DNA of 13,226 nucleotides, from assembly GCA_947372535.1 (NCBI GenBank), contig CANBUA010000121.1:1-13226 (forward strand), written 5' to 3'. A program made the translations under genes and the position numbers. How positions within the stretch are numbered: position 1 is the stretch's first letter; each line of letters starts with the position of its first letter. Source of the DNA: Burkholderiales bacterium (GTDB taxonomy: Bacteria; Pseudomonadota; Gammaproteobacteria; Burkholderiales; Burkholderiaceae). Of the stretch, positions 1 to 8,145 are shown in pieces. The notes below the pieces were generated by a model, which worked only from the letters and a program-made list of their open reading frames with translations, was not told the origin of the DNA and ran no database searches.

Positions 1-68
1 GCGCTGGCGCCGCTGACTGGATAGGCGTTGGGCCACTGCGGCAAGGTCGTGTATTGAGCGTCGGTCAT
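1..68 (-). CDS. 5' end of an unidentified gene leaving the window
   Basis: An ATG at 68 opens a minus-strand frame that stays open to the window edge, giving 22 residues beginning MTDAQYTTLPQWPNAYP. Nearly all third codon positions are G or C, as in the neighbouring real genes. I do not recognise the protein. It starts 82 bases after the stop of the response regulator gene on the same strand, so it could be read from the same transcript. No clear Shine-Dalgarno sequence precedes the ATG and no convincing terminator lies between the two genes. With so little sequence, the reading frame and start are only tentative. Confidence 0.4.
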   Translation of the reverse strand, partial: MTDAQYTTLPQWPNAYPVSGAS

Positions 69-150
69 GAGTGGTCTGGCGGCACCAGCTGCAGATGGGG
101 ACAGGCTGTCTGGCCCGCCAGGGGTAGTCCAGGCGGTGATTCTCCCCTAC

Positions 151-2283
151 CTACCCAGTCCTCTTTTCAGCTCCGATTGGAGCAAGCTTGGCAAACTCGT
201 ACGCAGGCAATGGCTTTGCGAACAAAAAGCCTTGAGCGAAGAAGCACTGGCGATCGACCAGAAAATCCACCTGCTCCCAGGTTTCCACCCCCTCGGCTAT
301 GACCTCCAGATTCAGATTGTGCGCCATGGCGATGATGGCCATGGTGAGCGCCTTGTCGCTTTGATTGGACGGCAAATCTTGGATGAAGCTGCGGTCAATC
401 TTGAGGGTATTGACTGGGAAGCGCTTCAGGTAAGTCAGCGACGAATAGCCGGTACCGAAGTCATCGATCGATAGCTTTACCCCGATCTTGCGCAAGGCTG
501 CCAATGTCTTGCAGACCTCGTCCATGTCGCGCATCAGGCTGCTCTCAGTGACTTCGAACTCCAGAATTGATGCGGGCAACCTGTGTTGTGCAAGCGCTTG
601 CTCAACAGCCGTGACCAGGTCTCGGCTGCGCAAACTCGAAGCGTCGAGATTGATCGATACCGGAACAACTCGCCGACCCTCTGCGCGCCAGACTGCCAAC
701 TGGCGACAGACCTCCTCGATGACCCACAGCGTGATCGGCTCAATCAGGCCCGTCTCCTCTGCGATCGGAATGAACGCCAGCGGTGCCGTCAGTCCGCGGA
801 CCGGATGCATCCAGCGAAGCAGTGCCTCAGCGCCGACCACTCCCAAACTGCGCAGATCCACCTTTGCCTGGTAGTAGACCTGAAGCTCGCCTTGATGGAT
901 CGCGCGACGCAACTCGTTCTCAATCATGACCTTGTGATTGATCGCAGCACTCATCGCATTGTCGTAGAAGCGAATTCGATGCTGCGCGTCTTGCTTGGCT
1001 GCGTGCATCGCGGTGCTGGCGTTCCTGAGCAGCGTGTCCGTGTCGTTGCCGTCATGGGGCGAGATGCTGATGCCGACGCTCGCGCCCACGGTCAGTTCGT
1101 GATCACCGATGACCATTGGATAACTGAGCGCACGCGAAATGCGTTGGGCGACCTGATTGGCTTGATTTGGGTCGCTGAGATCGCCAAGCAACACCGTGAA
1201 TTCGTCCCCCCCCAGCCTGGCAATGGTTGCCTCGGCCGGCTGCTCGAAGGTCTCTCCCTCCAGATAAGACGACCTGAGGCATTCGCGCAATCGATGTGCG
1301 AAGGACTTGAGGACCTCATCGCCGATCTGCGGGCCGATGGTCTCGTTGATCAGCTTGAAGCGATCAATGTCCACGATCAGCACTGCGCAGCGCGCTCCCT
1401 GCGATGCGCCTTGCGTCAACCTGCGATGGATTTCGCTACGAAAAAGCGACCGATTGGCCAGACCCGTGAGCGGATCGAAGTGGGCCAGGGACCGGATGCG
1501 TTCGCTGGCTTCGGTCTGCTCGGTGATATCGCGCCGAATCCCGTGGACCGCACGTACCGTGTTGTCTGCAAGCCGCTCGATGTGGGTCTGTTCAAGCAGC
1601 CGACACACGGTACCGTCCCGTCGAACGACACGGAATTCGATGCTGTATGCCAGCCCGTGATCCATCGCGTCGACAAGCGAGCGTTCGACAAAACTCCGAT
1701 CGTCGACGTGGACATGCGCCAACAGCAGGGTGCGAGCCGCAGCATCACGCGGCCCCAGTGCCGTTCCGAGGATGCAATCCATTTGAGCGGACCAGGCCAA
1801 GGTGTCGTCGTCGCGGCACCATTCCCAGCTTCCCATGTTGGCCAGAGATTGCGTTCGGCTCAGCAGGCCACGACTGCGCGATGTTTCCAGGAACGCTTCG
1901 CTCGCACGCAAAGCGTAGCGCACTCGGTAGGGCAGCAAGTCCCAGACAATTGGCTTGGTGATGAAGTCGGTTGCCCCCGAGTCATATGCATTCGCGATAG
2001 ATTGCCGATCGTCAAGCGCGGTCATCACCATGATCGGGACATTTTGTCCTGCGGCATGTTTGCGCAGGCGGGCGCACGCCTCAAACCCGTTCATGCCCGG
2101 CAGGATCACATCCAACAGGATGAGGTCTGCGCCGCTGCGGTCGAATTCCTCCCATCCCGTCTCTGCATCGCACGCTTGCAGGACGGTGTAACCAGCGTCG
2201 CTCAAAGCCTCTCCAGCCATCAGACGGACGATGGGGTCGTCATCGATGACCAGCACAGTCTGGCTTGGGTTTGTCAGATTCAT
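151..2283 (-). CDS. Response regulator with REC-PAS-GGDEF-EAL (c-di-GMP synthesis and breakdown)
   Basis: This 710-residue soluble protein is the probable output of the kinase encoded just upstream. The receiver domain (about 9-125) has the acidic pocket D14-D16, phosphoacceptor D58 in LILLDVILPG, T88 and K110. A PAS domain of the PAS_3 type follows (about 145-260). The GGDEF domain (about 266-440) starts with DPLTGLANR and has GGDEF at 358-362 without an RxxD inhibitory site. The EAL domain (about 455-700) keeps E486-A-L, the N of SINLD, the E of FEVTES, DDFGTGYSS, the K of LKIDRSF, AEGVET and QGFLFAKP, so phosphodiesterase activity is expected. Whether the GGDEF half makes c-di-GMP or serves as a GTP sensor for the EAL half cannot be told from sequence. 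The start overlaps the kinase stop by 4 bases, and the Shine-Dalgarno is weak, suggesting translational coupling. A G8 run encodes part of the GGDEF signature. Confidence 0.95.
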   Translation of the reverse strand: MNLTNPSQTVLVIDDDPIVRLMAGEALSDAGYTVLQACDAETGWEEFDRSGADLILLDVILPGMNGFEACARLRKHAAGQNVPIMVMTALDDRQSIANAYDSGATDFITKPIVWDLLPYRVRYALRASEAFLETSRSRGLLSRTQSLANMGSWEWCRDDDTLAWSAQMDCILGTALGPRDAAARTLLLAHVHVDDRSFVERSLVDAMDHGLAYSIEFRVVRRDGTVCRLLEQTHIERLADNTVRAVHGIRRDITEQTEASERIRSLAHFDPLTGLANRSLFRSEIHRRLTQGASQGARCAVLIVDIDRFKLINETIGPQIGDEVLKSFAHRLRECLRSSYLEGETFEQPAEATIARLGGDEFTVLLGDLSDPNQANQVAQRISRALSYPMVIGDHELTVGASVGISISPHDGNDTDTLLRNASTAMHAAKQDAQHRIRFYDNAMSAAINHKVMIENELRRAIHQGELQVYYQAKVDLRSLGVVGAEALLRWMHPVRGLTAPLAFIPIAEETGLIEPITLWVIEEVCRQLAVWRAEGRRVVPVSINLDASSLRSRDLVTAVEQALAQHRLPASILEFEVTESSLMRDMDEVCKTLAALRKIGVKLSIDDFGTGYSSLTYLKRFPVNTLKIDRSFIQDLPSNQSDKALTMAIIAMAHNLNLEVIAEGVETWEQVDFLVDRQCFFAQGFLFAKPLPAYEFAKLAPIGAEKRTG
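1206..1213 (-). repeat. G8 homopolymer inside the GGDEF codons
   Basis: The plus strand shows eight C in a row, which on the coding strand is CTG GGG GGG GAC, the codons for L-G-G-D of the response regulator's GGDEF motif. Gain or loss of one G would shift the frame inside the active-site signature and remove the EAL domain. The two GGEEF motifs of the neighbouring tandem cyclase use mixed glycine codons and have no such run. Confidence 0.9.
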
Positions 2284-5021
2284 GTCTTGACGACATCCGT
2301 GGCTTGCTGCAGCAGCAGTTCGCCGCGCAATGCTTCCAGCTGCGCGATGGCGGCATCGAATTGACGGTGGATCTCGCCGATCACCTGCTTGACGGCCTCC
2401 AGAGCCCCTTTCCTGGCTTGCTCCTCCGCCACTCTGGCCAGCTCTGAGAGTGCGAATGCACCGACGGAGTTGGCCGAGGACCTGATGGTGTGCACGATGC
2501 GTTCAACCGCGCGTTGATCTCCGCGTTCAAGCCCGAGATCCAGCTCGTTGAGCATGGGCGGCGTGTCTGTCAGGAACAGTTCAATGACCTTTGCCACCAA
2601 GGCCGGGCGCACGCGCCCCCCGACCTGCAGCCGCTTGAGCAGGGACTCGCGATCGATGCTGACCGCGGACAAGGTTGCCGATCCGGTCTCAGCCGAGGGC
2701 GCGGCGTCTTGCACCGTTCGCTCTCCCGCCCATTGCGCCATGGTCGCGCGCAGCTGGGAACGGCGAAACGGCTTGGCAACGTGATCGTCAAATCCCGCGT
2801 CAAGGCAGCGCTCCCGGTCCCCACTGAGCGAGTTCGCCGTCAGCGCAATGATGGGTGTACGCCTTTCAACGGCGCCAGCGCCCGAAGTGGCCTGTTCGGC
2901 TTCGAGCTGACGAATCAGGCGGGTTGCCTCGAAGCCGTCCATGCGTGGCATCTGGCAATCCATGAGGATCAGATCAAAGCGGTTCGCTTGGAAGCACTTC
3001 ACGGCCTCTTCGCCGTTGACGGCTCGGATGACTGTGCAGTTCAGGTCATGCAAGAGCGTGGTGGCGATCTCGGCATTGACCGAGCTGTCCTCAGCCAACA
3101 GCACGTGCCGGTTCAGTGCCGGAAGTTGCCCGAAGCCAGAGTCCAGCGTGCGGGCTTTCAAAGTCACTTCGTCGCTGAACGCCTCCGCCAGCGCTTCGTA
3201 CAGCCCGAATTCGGTCACCGCCTTCGGCAGCCACGCATGCACGCCCGAAACCGCATGGATGTCCAATTCGGCCAATGTGCTCATGGGGACCAGCTTGATC
3301 AGGCGCGGACAACCATCGGTTGACCACTCGCTCACGCGCTGAGCGAACGCCGACTCGCGGCCCGCGCAATCGGGCTCTGCATAGATGACGACGTCGAATG
3401 GAGATTCGCTACCGGCCCGGCTGAGCTGCTCCAACGCAGCAGCGGTGCCCAGGGCCACTTCCGTGACAGCGTCAACGCGGTTGAGCAAATCCACCATGAT
3501 GGACCGGGCGCCCGCGTGCTGCTCGACCACCAGAACGTGCAGGCCACGAGGCACGCTCGGCAGCTCCGTGTCTTCAGGCCTTGTTGCAACAACGACCTCC
3601 AAGGGAATGGACAGCCACATCAGCGTGCCAACATTGACCGTGCTTTCCAAGCCAACGCGTCCGCCCATCAACTCGGCAAGTTGTCGCGTGATGGTCAAGC
3701 CCAGGCCGCTGCCACCGTACTTTCGCGTGGTGGACGTGTCCGCCTGGGAGAAGGCTGCGAACAATCGGTGTTTGACGTCCTCCGCAATGCCCACACCGGT
3801 GTCGCGCACGCTGAACCGCAAACAGGTTTCGCCATCCGCCACGCCCGACGCGAGCGACAGGCAGATTTCAATCTCCCCCGCCGACGTGAACTTCACCGCG
3901 TTGTTGACCAGGTTGTCCATGCACTGGCGCAGGCGATGAGGGTCACCCCAAGCCAAGGGCGGAATGTCCACTGCAAGATTGCAGGTGATTTCAAGGCCTT
4001 TGGCCTGCGCCGACTCGGACCAGTGAGCTGCGGTTGCTGCTGCCAACTTTGCAGGACTGAAGGGGAGCCGCTCGATCCCCATGCGCCCCGCCTCGATCTT
4101 CGAGAAGTCCAGGATGTCATTGAGCAGGCGCATCATGGCTTCTGCGGACGAGTACAGCGATCGCGCAAAGTGCCGCTGGCGCGGTGCCAGAGAGGTCGAC
4201 ATCAGCAGCTCGGCCATGCCGATGACGCCGTTCATGGGCGTTCGAATCTCATGGCTCATGTTGGCCAGGAACTCGGACTTGCTGCGGTTTGCAGCCTCCG
4301 CCGTAGCACGAGCCTCGGACATCTCCTGCCGTCCCTGCTCAAGGTGCGCCATCGCCTCGCGCAGCTCCCGCTTTTGTCGCTTCCAGTCAGCACGCAGCCG
4401 GCTCATGTGGCCGGCGAGCACGCCCATCGTCAACAGCACGGCGGAGACGAAGGTGAAGTGGTGCATTTCCACCAAGGGCGGGAAGACCTCGGGGTGCCAT
4501 AAGGTCGCCGTGCCCATCGACACCCCAAAGACCGCCACAGCGAACACACCCAGCCAGCGGCAGGTCCTGGGGCTGAGATCAAAGGCACCAAACATGAGCA
4601 CCAGGCACACCAGCATCGGCAGCACGCCCCGGACGAGCGGGTTGATCTGATACGCGACCGCGATCACCACGATCCCGAACAGCATCTGTGGCAACACCAA
4701 TGCCGGGTCGCTCAACCGTTGCGTCACGCCGGATCGGACAATCCCATAGAAGCCAAAGGCGCCAACCAGGATCAAGACCGTCAGCCATCGTGGCGAGTCC
4801 TGATCGACCCACCCTAAACTGACTGCATTCCATTGGGCCAGCAGGCTGAGCATGTAAACAGCCATGGCGGTAGAGATCAGTGAAAGCTGCTTGCGCAGCC
4901 GCCAGTCTCGACCTAGCCACAAGACATCAATGGTCGCGAGCCAAGCGTGCCGCCTGAAGCGTGACGGCTCTTGCGCCGCACTGGCCGGCTCATACGGAGG
5001 GGCAGATCGCTCGTTCGTCAT
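2280..5021 (-). CDS. Membrane hybrid histidine kinase: 6 TM, HisKA, HATPase, pseudo-REC, REC, Hpt
   Basis: A 913-residue tripartite sensor kinase of the inner membrane. About six hydrophobic helices (about 46-66, 80-96, 107-126, 131-147, 155-173, 187-205) form the sensor, followed by a short charged linker helix. The HisKA H box FLANMSHEIRTPMNG carries H257. The ATPase domain shows the N box DNLVNNAVKF (N374), DTGVG (407-411) and GGSGLGL (436-442). The first receiver (about 495-615) is degenerate: in FDVVIYAEPD, A548 sits where the phosphoacceptor Asp should be, although K600 remains. The second receiver (about 638-765) is canonical with E644-D645, D688 and K750. The C-terminal Hpt domain has H844 in IVHTIRSSANSVGA. 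It therefore can run His-Asp-His and pass phosphate to D58 of the downstream response regulator. From memory, the membrane sensor resembles those of Burkholderiales diguanylate cyclases. The start overlaps the tandem cyclase stop by 4 bases. Confidence 0.95.
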   Translation of the reverse strand: MTNERSAPPYEPASAAQEPSRFRRHAWLATIDVLWLGRDWRLRKQLSLISTAMAVYMLSLLAQWNAVSLGWVDQDSPRWLTVLILVGAFGFYGIVRSGVTQRLSDPALVLPQMLFGIVVIAVAYQINPLVRGVLPMLVCLVLMFGAFDLSPRTCRWLGVFAVAVFGVSMGTATLWHPEVFPPLVEMHHFTFVSAVLLTMGVLAGHMSRLRADWKRQKRELREAMAHLEQGRQEMSEARATAEAANRSKSEFLANMSHEIRTPMNGVIGMAELLMSTSLAPRQRHFARSLYSSAEAMMRLLNDILDFSKIEAGRMGIERLPFSPAKLAAATAAHWSESAQAKGLEITCNLAVDIPPLAWGDPHRLRQCMDNLVNNAVKFTSAGEIEICLSLASGVADGETCLRFSVRDTGVGIAEDVKHRLFAAFSQADTSTTRKYGGSGLGLTITRQLAELMGGRVGLESTVNVGTLMWLSIPLEVVVATRPEDTELPSVPRGLHVLVVEQHAGARSIMVDLLNRVDAVTEVALGTAAALEQLSRAGSESPFDVVIYAEPDCAGRESAFAQRVSEWSTDGCPRLIKLVPMSTLAELDIHAVSGVHAWLPKAVTEFGLYEALAEAFSDEVTLKARTLDSGFGQLPALNRHVLLAEDSSVNAEIATTLLHDLNCTVIRAVNGEEAVKCFQANRFDLILMDCQMPRMDGFEATRLIRQLEAEQATSGAGAVERRTPIIALTANSLSGDRERCLDAGFDDHVAKPFRRSQLRATMAQWAGERTVQDAAPSAETGSATLSAVSIDRESLLKRLQVGGRVRPALVAKVIELFLTDTPPMLNELDLGLERGDQRAVERIVHTIRSSANSVGAFALSELARVAEEQARKGALEAVKQVIGEIHRQFDAAIAQLEALRGELLLQQATDVVKT

Positions 5022-7711
5022 GGCTCAGAATTGATCTCCGCCGGGCCAATGGGCTCTCGCTTGCTGCGGCTGCGCCCTCGATGGATCGGGGCTGCCACCT
5101 CGTCTTCGGCATTCGACGAAAGAACTTGAACCACGCCCTGACTGGCTGTCGGCCCGGCCTGTTTGATCCGGGCCTGCGTTCCTGTGCAGGCTAACGGGTA
5201 CCCACTGCTGGCCAAGGGCTCCGCTTGCAAGTCCCCAGAGGCAACCCGATTGCGACCCGACTTCTTGGCGCGATACAGGGCATCGTCGGCCATGGTCAAC
5301 AACACACGCGGGCTCGCGTCTGCTTCTGGCCATGTGCTGGCGACGCCGGCGCTGACGGTCACCGTCAACTGGTCCGCAACTTTTGTGTAGCGGTGTTCAA
5401 TGCCCGCGTGCCGCACTGCCTTGCAAATGCGCTCGCCCATTTGTATGGCCTGCTCCATATTGAAGTCAGGTAGCAAGATGCCGAACTCTTCACCGCCTAG
5501 CCGTGCTGCGAGGCCCTTGCTCGCTTGAGCCGTCTGGCTGATGGCGGCAGCCACCTGCTTGAGGCAACGGTCTCCAGCCGGATGGCCGTAGCCATCGTTG
5601 AAGAGCTTGAAAAAATCCACGTCGATGATCACCACGGCAAGTGAACGTCGGCCTCGCAGGCTATCGGCCCAAATCCGCTGAAAGTCATCTTCAAACTGCC
5701 GGCGATTGTTGATCCCTGTCAGCGGATCCAGCACCGACAGCTCATGCAGGTACCGCGTCACCACCTGCAAGGCCTCGCGTTGCAGACGCTCAATCTGGGA
5801 GAGCAGCCAGTCTTTGCGGGCACCGTACTCCAGCGTGTAGGCCAGGATCAGGGTATAGACCGTGCTGTTGACGATGACGAAAAGGTCATCCACGTACACC
5901 AGAGTCTGCACCTCACCAACCGGCTTGAACAGCCAACAGAATGCCAGCGGTGTGATCACGGCAGGGCCGCAGGTAAACCAAAATGGCTGGCGTGCGGCCA
6001 CGCCGGAAAACATCGGGATCAAGACGAGACACAGCGCACAGCTGAATGCCGATAGCTGCTGACTTTGTGACAGAACCCAGGTGGACACGACGGCCATCAA
6101 TGCGGTACCAAAGCTGAAAGTCGCTTCCCGCCATCCGTACGACAGCTTCAAGTTGTAGCTACCGATCGCCAGTACCAACATGATCGCACTCAAGCCGAAT
6201 TGCGCCATCAGTACGCCCGACTGAACGTCTGGAAACATCGCACGACTGCTGTAAACAAAGAGGTTGTAGATGACCAGCCCGACAACGACCATTGCAGCAA
6301 GAAATTTGCGGCGGTAATCGAAATCCTGTTGACGGTAGCGCGCCTCCATATCGTCGGGAAAGCTCAGCCAGCGAAACTTGCCCCGCAGGGTTTGGGCATA
6401 GGCCTCATCGGGCGCCTGGAGCGCCTGATGCATGGCAGCCACGTCTGACGCTGGGCCTCCCTCTTGCGTTCGAAGCGGCTGCGTCGCGGCGCCTTGTGTC
6501 ATGTCTGCCGCACAAGCCCGGTCACGCCCGCCTTCTTTGGCCCGATATAGACCACGATCGGCAGCGTCTATGAGGCACTGAGGGCTGCCCCCCTGTGCGG
6601 GCCAGGCCTGGGCCATGCCCACGCTGGCGGTGACGAAGGTCGAGACGTCGGACGCTCCATGGGGGATGCAGGCGCCTCGCACACCTTCACACAAGGCAGC
6701 TGCGGCCATGTGGGCTTGGTCCAGCGTGAGGCCGGGTAGGAGAACGCCAAACTCCTCACCTCCGAGGCGGGCGGCGATGCCTCCGAACCCTTGGGCCACT
6801 TTGAGGATTTCCTGGCTCACGGTGATGAGGCAGGTGTCGCCCGCCTGATGACCATAGGTGTCGTTGTAGCGCTTGAAGAAGTCCACATCCAGCACCAGGA
6901 TTGCCAAGGGTTGCCGAGTCGTCGTGGCCTTGGACCAAGCCAATGCGATGTCCGCATCAAACTTGCGTCTGTTGAACAAGCCAGTGAGCCCATCCTCAAC
7001 AGACAGTCTCCGCAACCGCTCAGAGGCTTCATGAAGCGCACCGCGCTGATATTCCTGCTGTTTGCGCATCAGCCAGGTCTTGCGCTCGTTGTGCTCGAAG
7101 GCATAGTTGGCCATCAGAGCAAACGTGTAGGTAAGCGCCATCAGCTTGACATTGCCAGACATCACAAGCGCCTGCATGGGTGTGTGGCCTGAGACAAAAG
7201 TCACACACCCCACGAAGGACAACACGGCCAAGCCGAGCGACCAAACAAAGCGCTGACGCGCGGCGATGCAGGCATAGGTCACGACGCTGGCAATCGTGGC
7301 CAGGTGCGTGAAGGTTGTATCGACACGACTGGCCGTACCCATCCAGATGAGCAGCACAATGACGCTGAACGCATTTCCGGCAGTCAGCACCTCTACATGC
7401 CAGGGACGACGCCATTTCTTGGGGGCGAGCCACGACAGGATCAAGCACAGCAAGATGCTCAAAACGATCCCAATCAGGATAGGTTTGACCTGCTCGACAA
7501 TGTCTGGTGACAACTTGCTCAAGTTGGCCGAGCCCACGACAATGCCGGCCGCGCCAAGCAGGCCGCAAGCAGTCAACAGCTTGCGGCGTGGCTCTAGCGT
7601 CTCTTGTTGAAACAGGATCTCAAGTTCGGCTGGAAAGCGTAACCGCGCGAGTCCTTGTGCCAGGGCAGCGTCCACCGATTCAGGGGCAGGCTGAGGCGTG
7701 CTCGCGTTCAT
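5018..7711 (-). CDS. Tandem-duplicated 12-TM diguanylate cyclase with two GGEEF domains
   Basis: This 897-residue protein repeats one architecture twice. Half 1 has a cytosolic stretch with RFPAELE (about 25-31), six hydrophobic helices (about 44-203), DGLTGLFNRR and GGEEF at 317-321. Half 2 has SFPDDME (about 450-456), six helices (about 468-627), DPLTGINNRR and GGEEF at 739-743. The period is about 422-425 residues. Both GGDEF domains keep the GTP and metal residues (LDVDFFK, IDVDFF, ARLGGEEFG) and neither has RxxD at the I-site position, so both look active and not product-inhibited. GGDEF domains work as dimers, so the fusion may supply both halves of one active site in a single chain. 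I chose the ATG at 7711 because GAGGA lies 4 bases upstream; a GTG at 7780 would add 23 residues. It leads the operon and overlaps the kinase gene by 4 bases. The last 70 residues are a low-complexity polar tail. Confidence 0.95.
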   Translation of the reverse strand: MNASTPQPAPESVDAALAQGLARLRFPAELEILFQQETLEPRRKLLTACGLLGAAGIVVGSANLSKLSPDIVEQVKPILIGIVLSILLCLILSWLAPKKWRRPWHVEVLTAGNAFSVIVLLIWMGTASRVDTTFTHLATIASVVTYACIAARQRFVWSLGLAVLSFVGCVTFVSGHTPMQALVMSGNVKLMALTYTFALMANYAFEHNERKTWLMRKQQEYQRGALHEASERLRRLSVEDGLTGLFNRRKFDADIALAWSKATTTRQPLAILVLDVDFFKRYNDTYGHQAGDTCLITVSQEILKVAQGFGGIAARLGGEEFGVLLPGLTLDQAHMAAAALCEGVRGACIPHGASDVSTFVTASVGMAQAWPAQGGSPQCLIDAADRGLYRAKEGGRDRACAADMTQGAATQPLRTQEGGPASDVAAMHQALQAPDEAYAQTLRGKFRWLSFPDDMEARYRQQDFDYRRKFLAAMVVVGLVIYNLFVYSSRAMFPDVQSGVLMAQFGLSAIMLVLAIGSYNLKLSYGWREATFSFGTALMAVVSTWVLSQSQQLSAFSCALCLVLIPMFSGVAARQPFWFTCGPAVITPLAFCWLFKPVGEVQTLVYVDDLFVIVNSTVYTLILAYTLEYGARKDWLLSQIERLQREALQVVTRYLHELSVLDPLTGINNRRQFEDDFQRIWADSLRGRRSLAVVIIDVDFFKLFNDGYGHPAGDRCLKQVAAAISQTAQASKGLAARLGGEEFGILLPDFNMEQAIQMGERICKAVRHAGIEHRYTKVADQLTVTVSAGVASTWPEADASPRVLLTMADDALYRAKKSGRNRVASGDLQAEPLASSGYPLACTGTQARIKQAGPTASQGVVQVLSSNAEDEVAAPIHRGRSRSKREPIGPAEINSEP

Positions 7712-7715
7712 CCAG

Positions 7716-7720
7716 TCCTC
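7716..7720 (-). promoter_or_regulatory. Ribosome binding site that fixes the tandem cyclase start
   Basis: Read on the minus strand this is GAGGA, followed by CTGG and the ATG at 7711. It favours the internal ATG over the in-frame GTG at 7780. The 188 bases between this gene and the 70-residue gene upstream must hold any operon promoter, but I saw no convincing -35/-10 pair there. Confidence 0.6.
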
Positions 7721-7899
7721 AAGTTGCGCAATGGGTGAAGGTGCCAGGCAGACGAGCAGAGTCACTGTGGGGTGCCACACAGGGAGTCACACCGGTTTAT
7801 CGGCATCGCAACGTGAAAGTGAATACCTCGCCAACTGAGGCGCTCACCAACACCCACCAGAGAGGCCAGAGTGGCCAAATTTGTCACCAGCGCCGTGCA

Positions 7900-8112
7900 T
7901 CAGCGCTTTCGCTTGGGTTTGCTCTGCGCCGGAGACGCTCTGAGTGCTGCAGACCAAAGCTTGACATTCTCTTTCGCGGCCTCGGCCACCGCTGCGTTCA
8001 CCGCCCGCTTTGCCTGTGGCGTAACCTGGCTGCGCAGCGAACCGACCATGCGGTTCGCCGCGCTCAGCCACATGCTCATGAACGGGTTTTTCTTCAGCCA
8101 GGGATTGGACAT
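7900..8112 (-). CDS. Small basic 70-residue protein of unknown function
   Basis: The protein begins MSNPWLKKNPFMSMWLSAAN and ends in a lysine/arginine-rich tail (QSKPKRKR). The middle is an alanine-rich, probably amphipathic helix (about residues 14-58) without a true membrane span. AAGGAG lies 4 bases before the ATG (8117-8122), which makes the start secure. From memory, short proteins with the same KNPFxSxWLSxAN opening are frequent in Burkholderiales and carry no functional name; some sit near granule or phasin genes, but nothing in this window supports that link. It lies 188 bases upstream of the cyclase operon on the same strand and could share a transcript with it, or end before it. Confidence 0.8.
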   Translation of the reverse strand: MSNPWLKKNPFMSMWLSAANRMVGSLRSQVTPQAKRAVNAAVAEAAKENVKLWSAALRASPAQSKPKRKR

Positions 8113-8145
8113 GTCACTCCTTCGGGTTCGTTGCGCGGCGTTGCG

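Noticed and set aside
110..121. CTGG-CCCG-CCAG hairpin after the response regulator gene
   Set aside because: Short stem, no T run, so no terminator is claimed at the end of the operon.
583..2364. 593-residue open frame on the plus strand opposite the response regulator
   Set aside because: It is the antisense shadow of a gene with all domain motifs intact, has no recognisable domain or ribosome binding site, and long antisense frames are expected in GC-rich coding DNA.
3516..4502. 328-residue plus-strand frame opposite the hybrid kinase
   Set aside because: Composition rich in Arg, His and Gln with no hydrophobic core, and it lies wholly antisense to conserved kinase motifs.
2300..5000. 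Possibility that the kinase's repeated receivers are a recent duplication
   Set aside because: The two receivers differ strongly in sequence and one is degenerate, so nothing indicates a recent event.
7712..7780. GTG at 7780 as start of the tandem cyclase, adding MWHPTVTLLVCLAPSP and more
   Set aside because: The hydrophobic extension resembles a signal sequence, but the ATG at 7711 has a GAGGA site at the right distance and the extension has none.
7864..7876. GGCC-AGAGT-GGCC hairpin between the 70-residue gene and the cyclase gene
   Set aside because: Only a 4-base stem and no T run; too weak for a terminator call.
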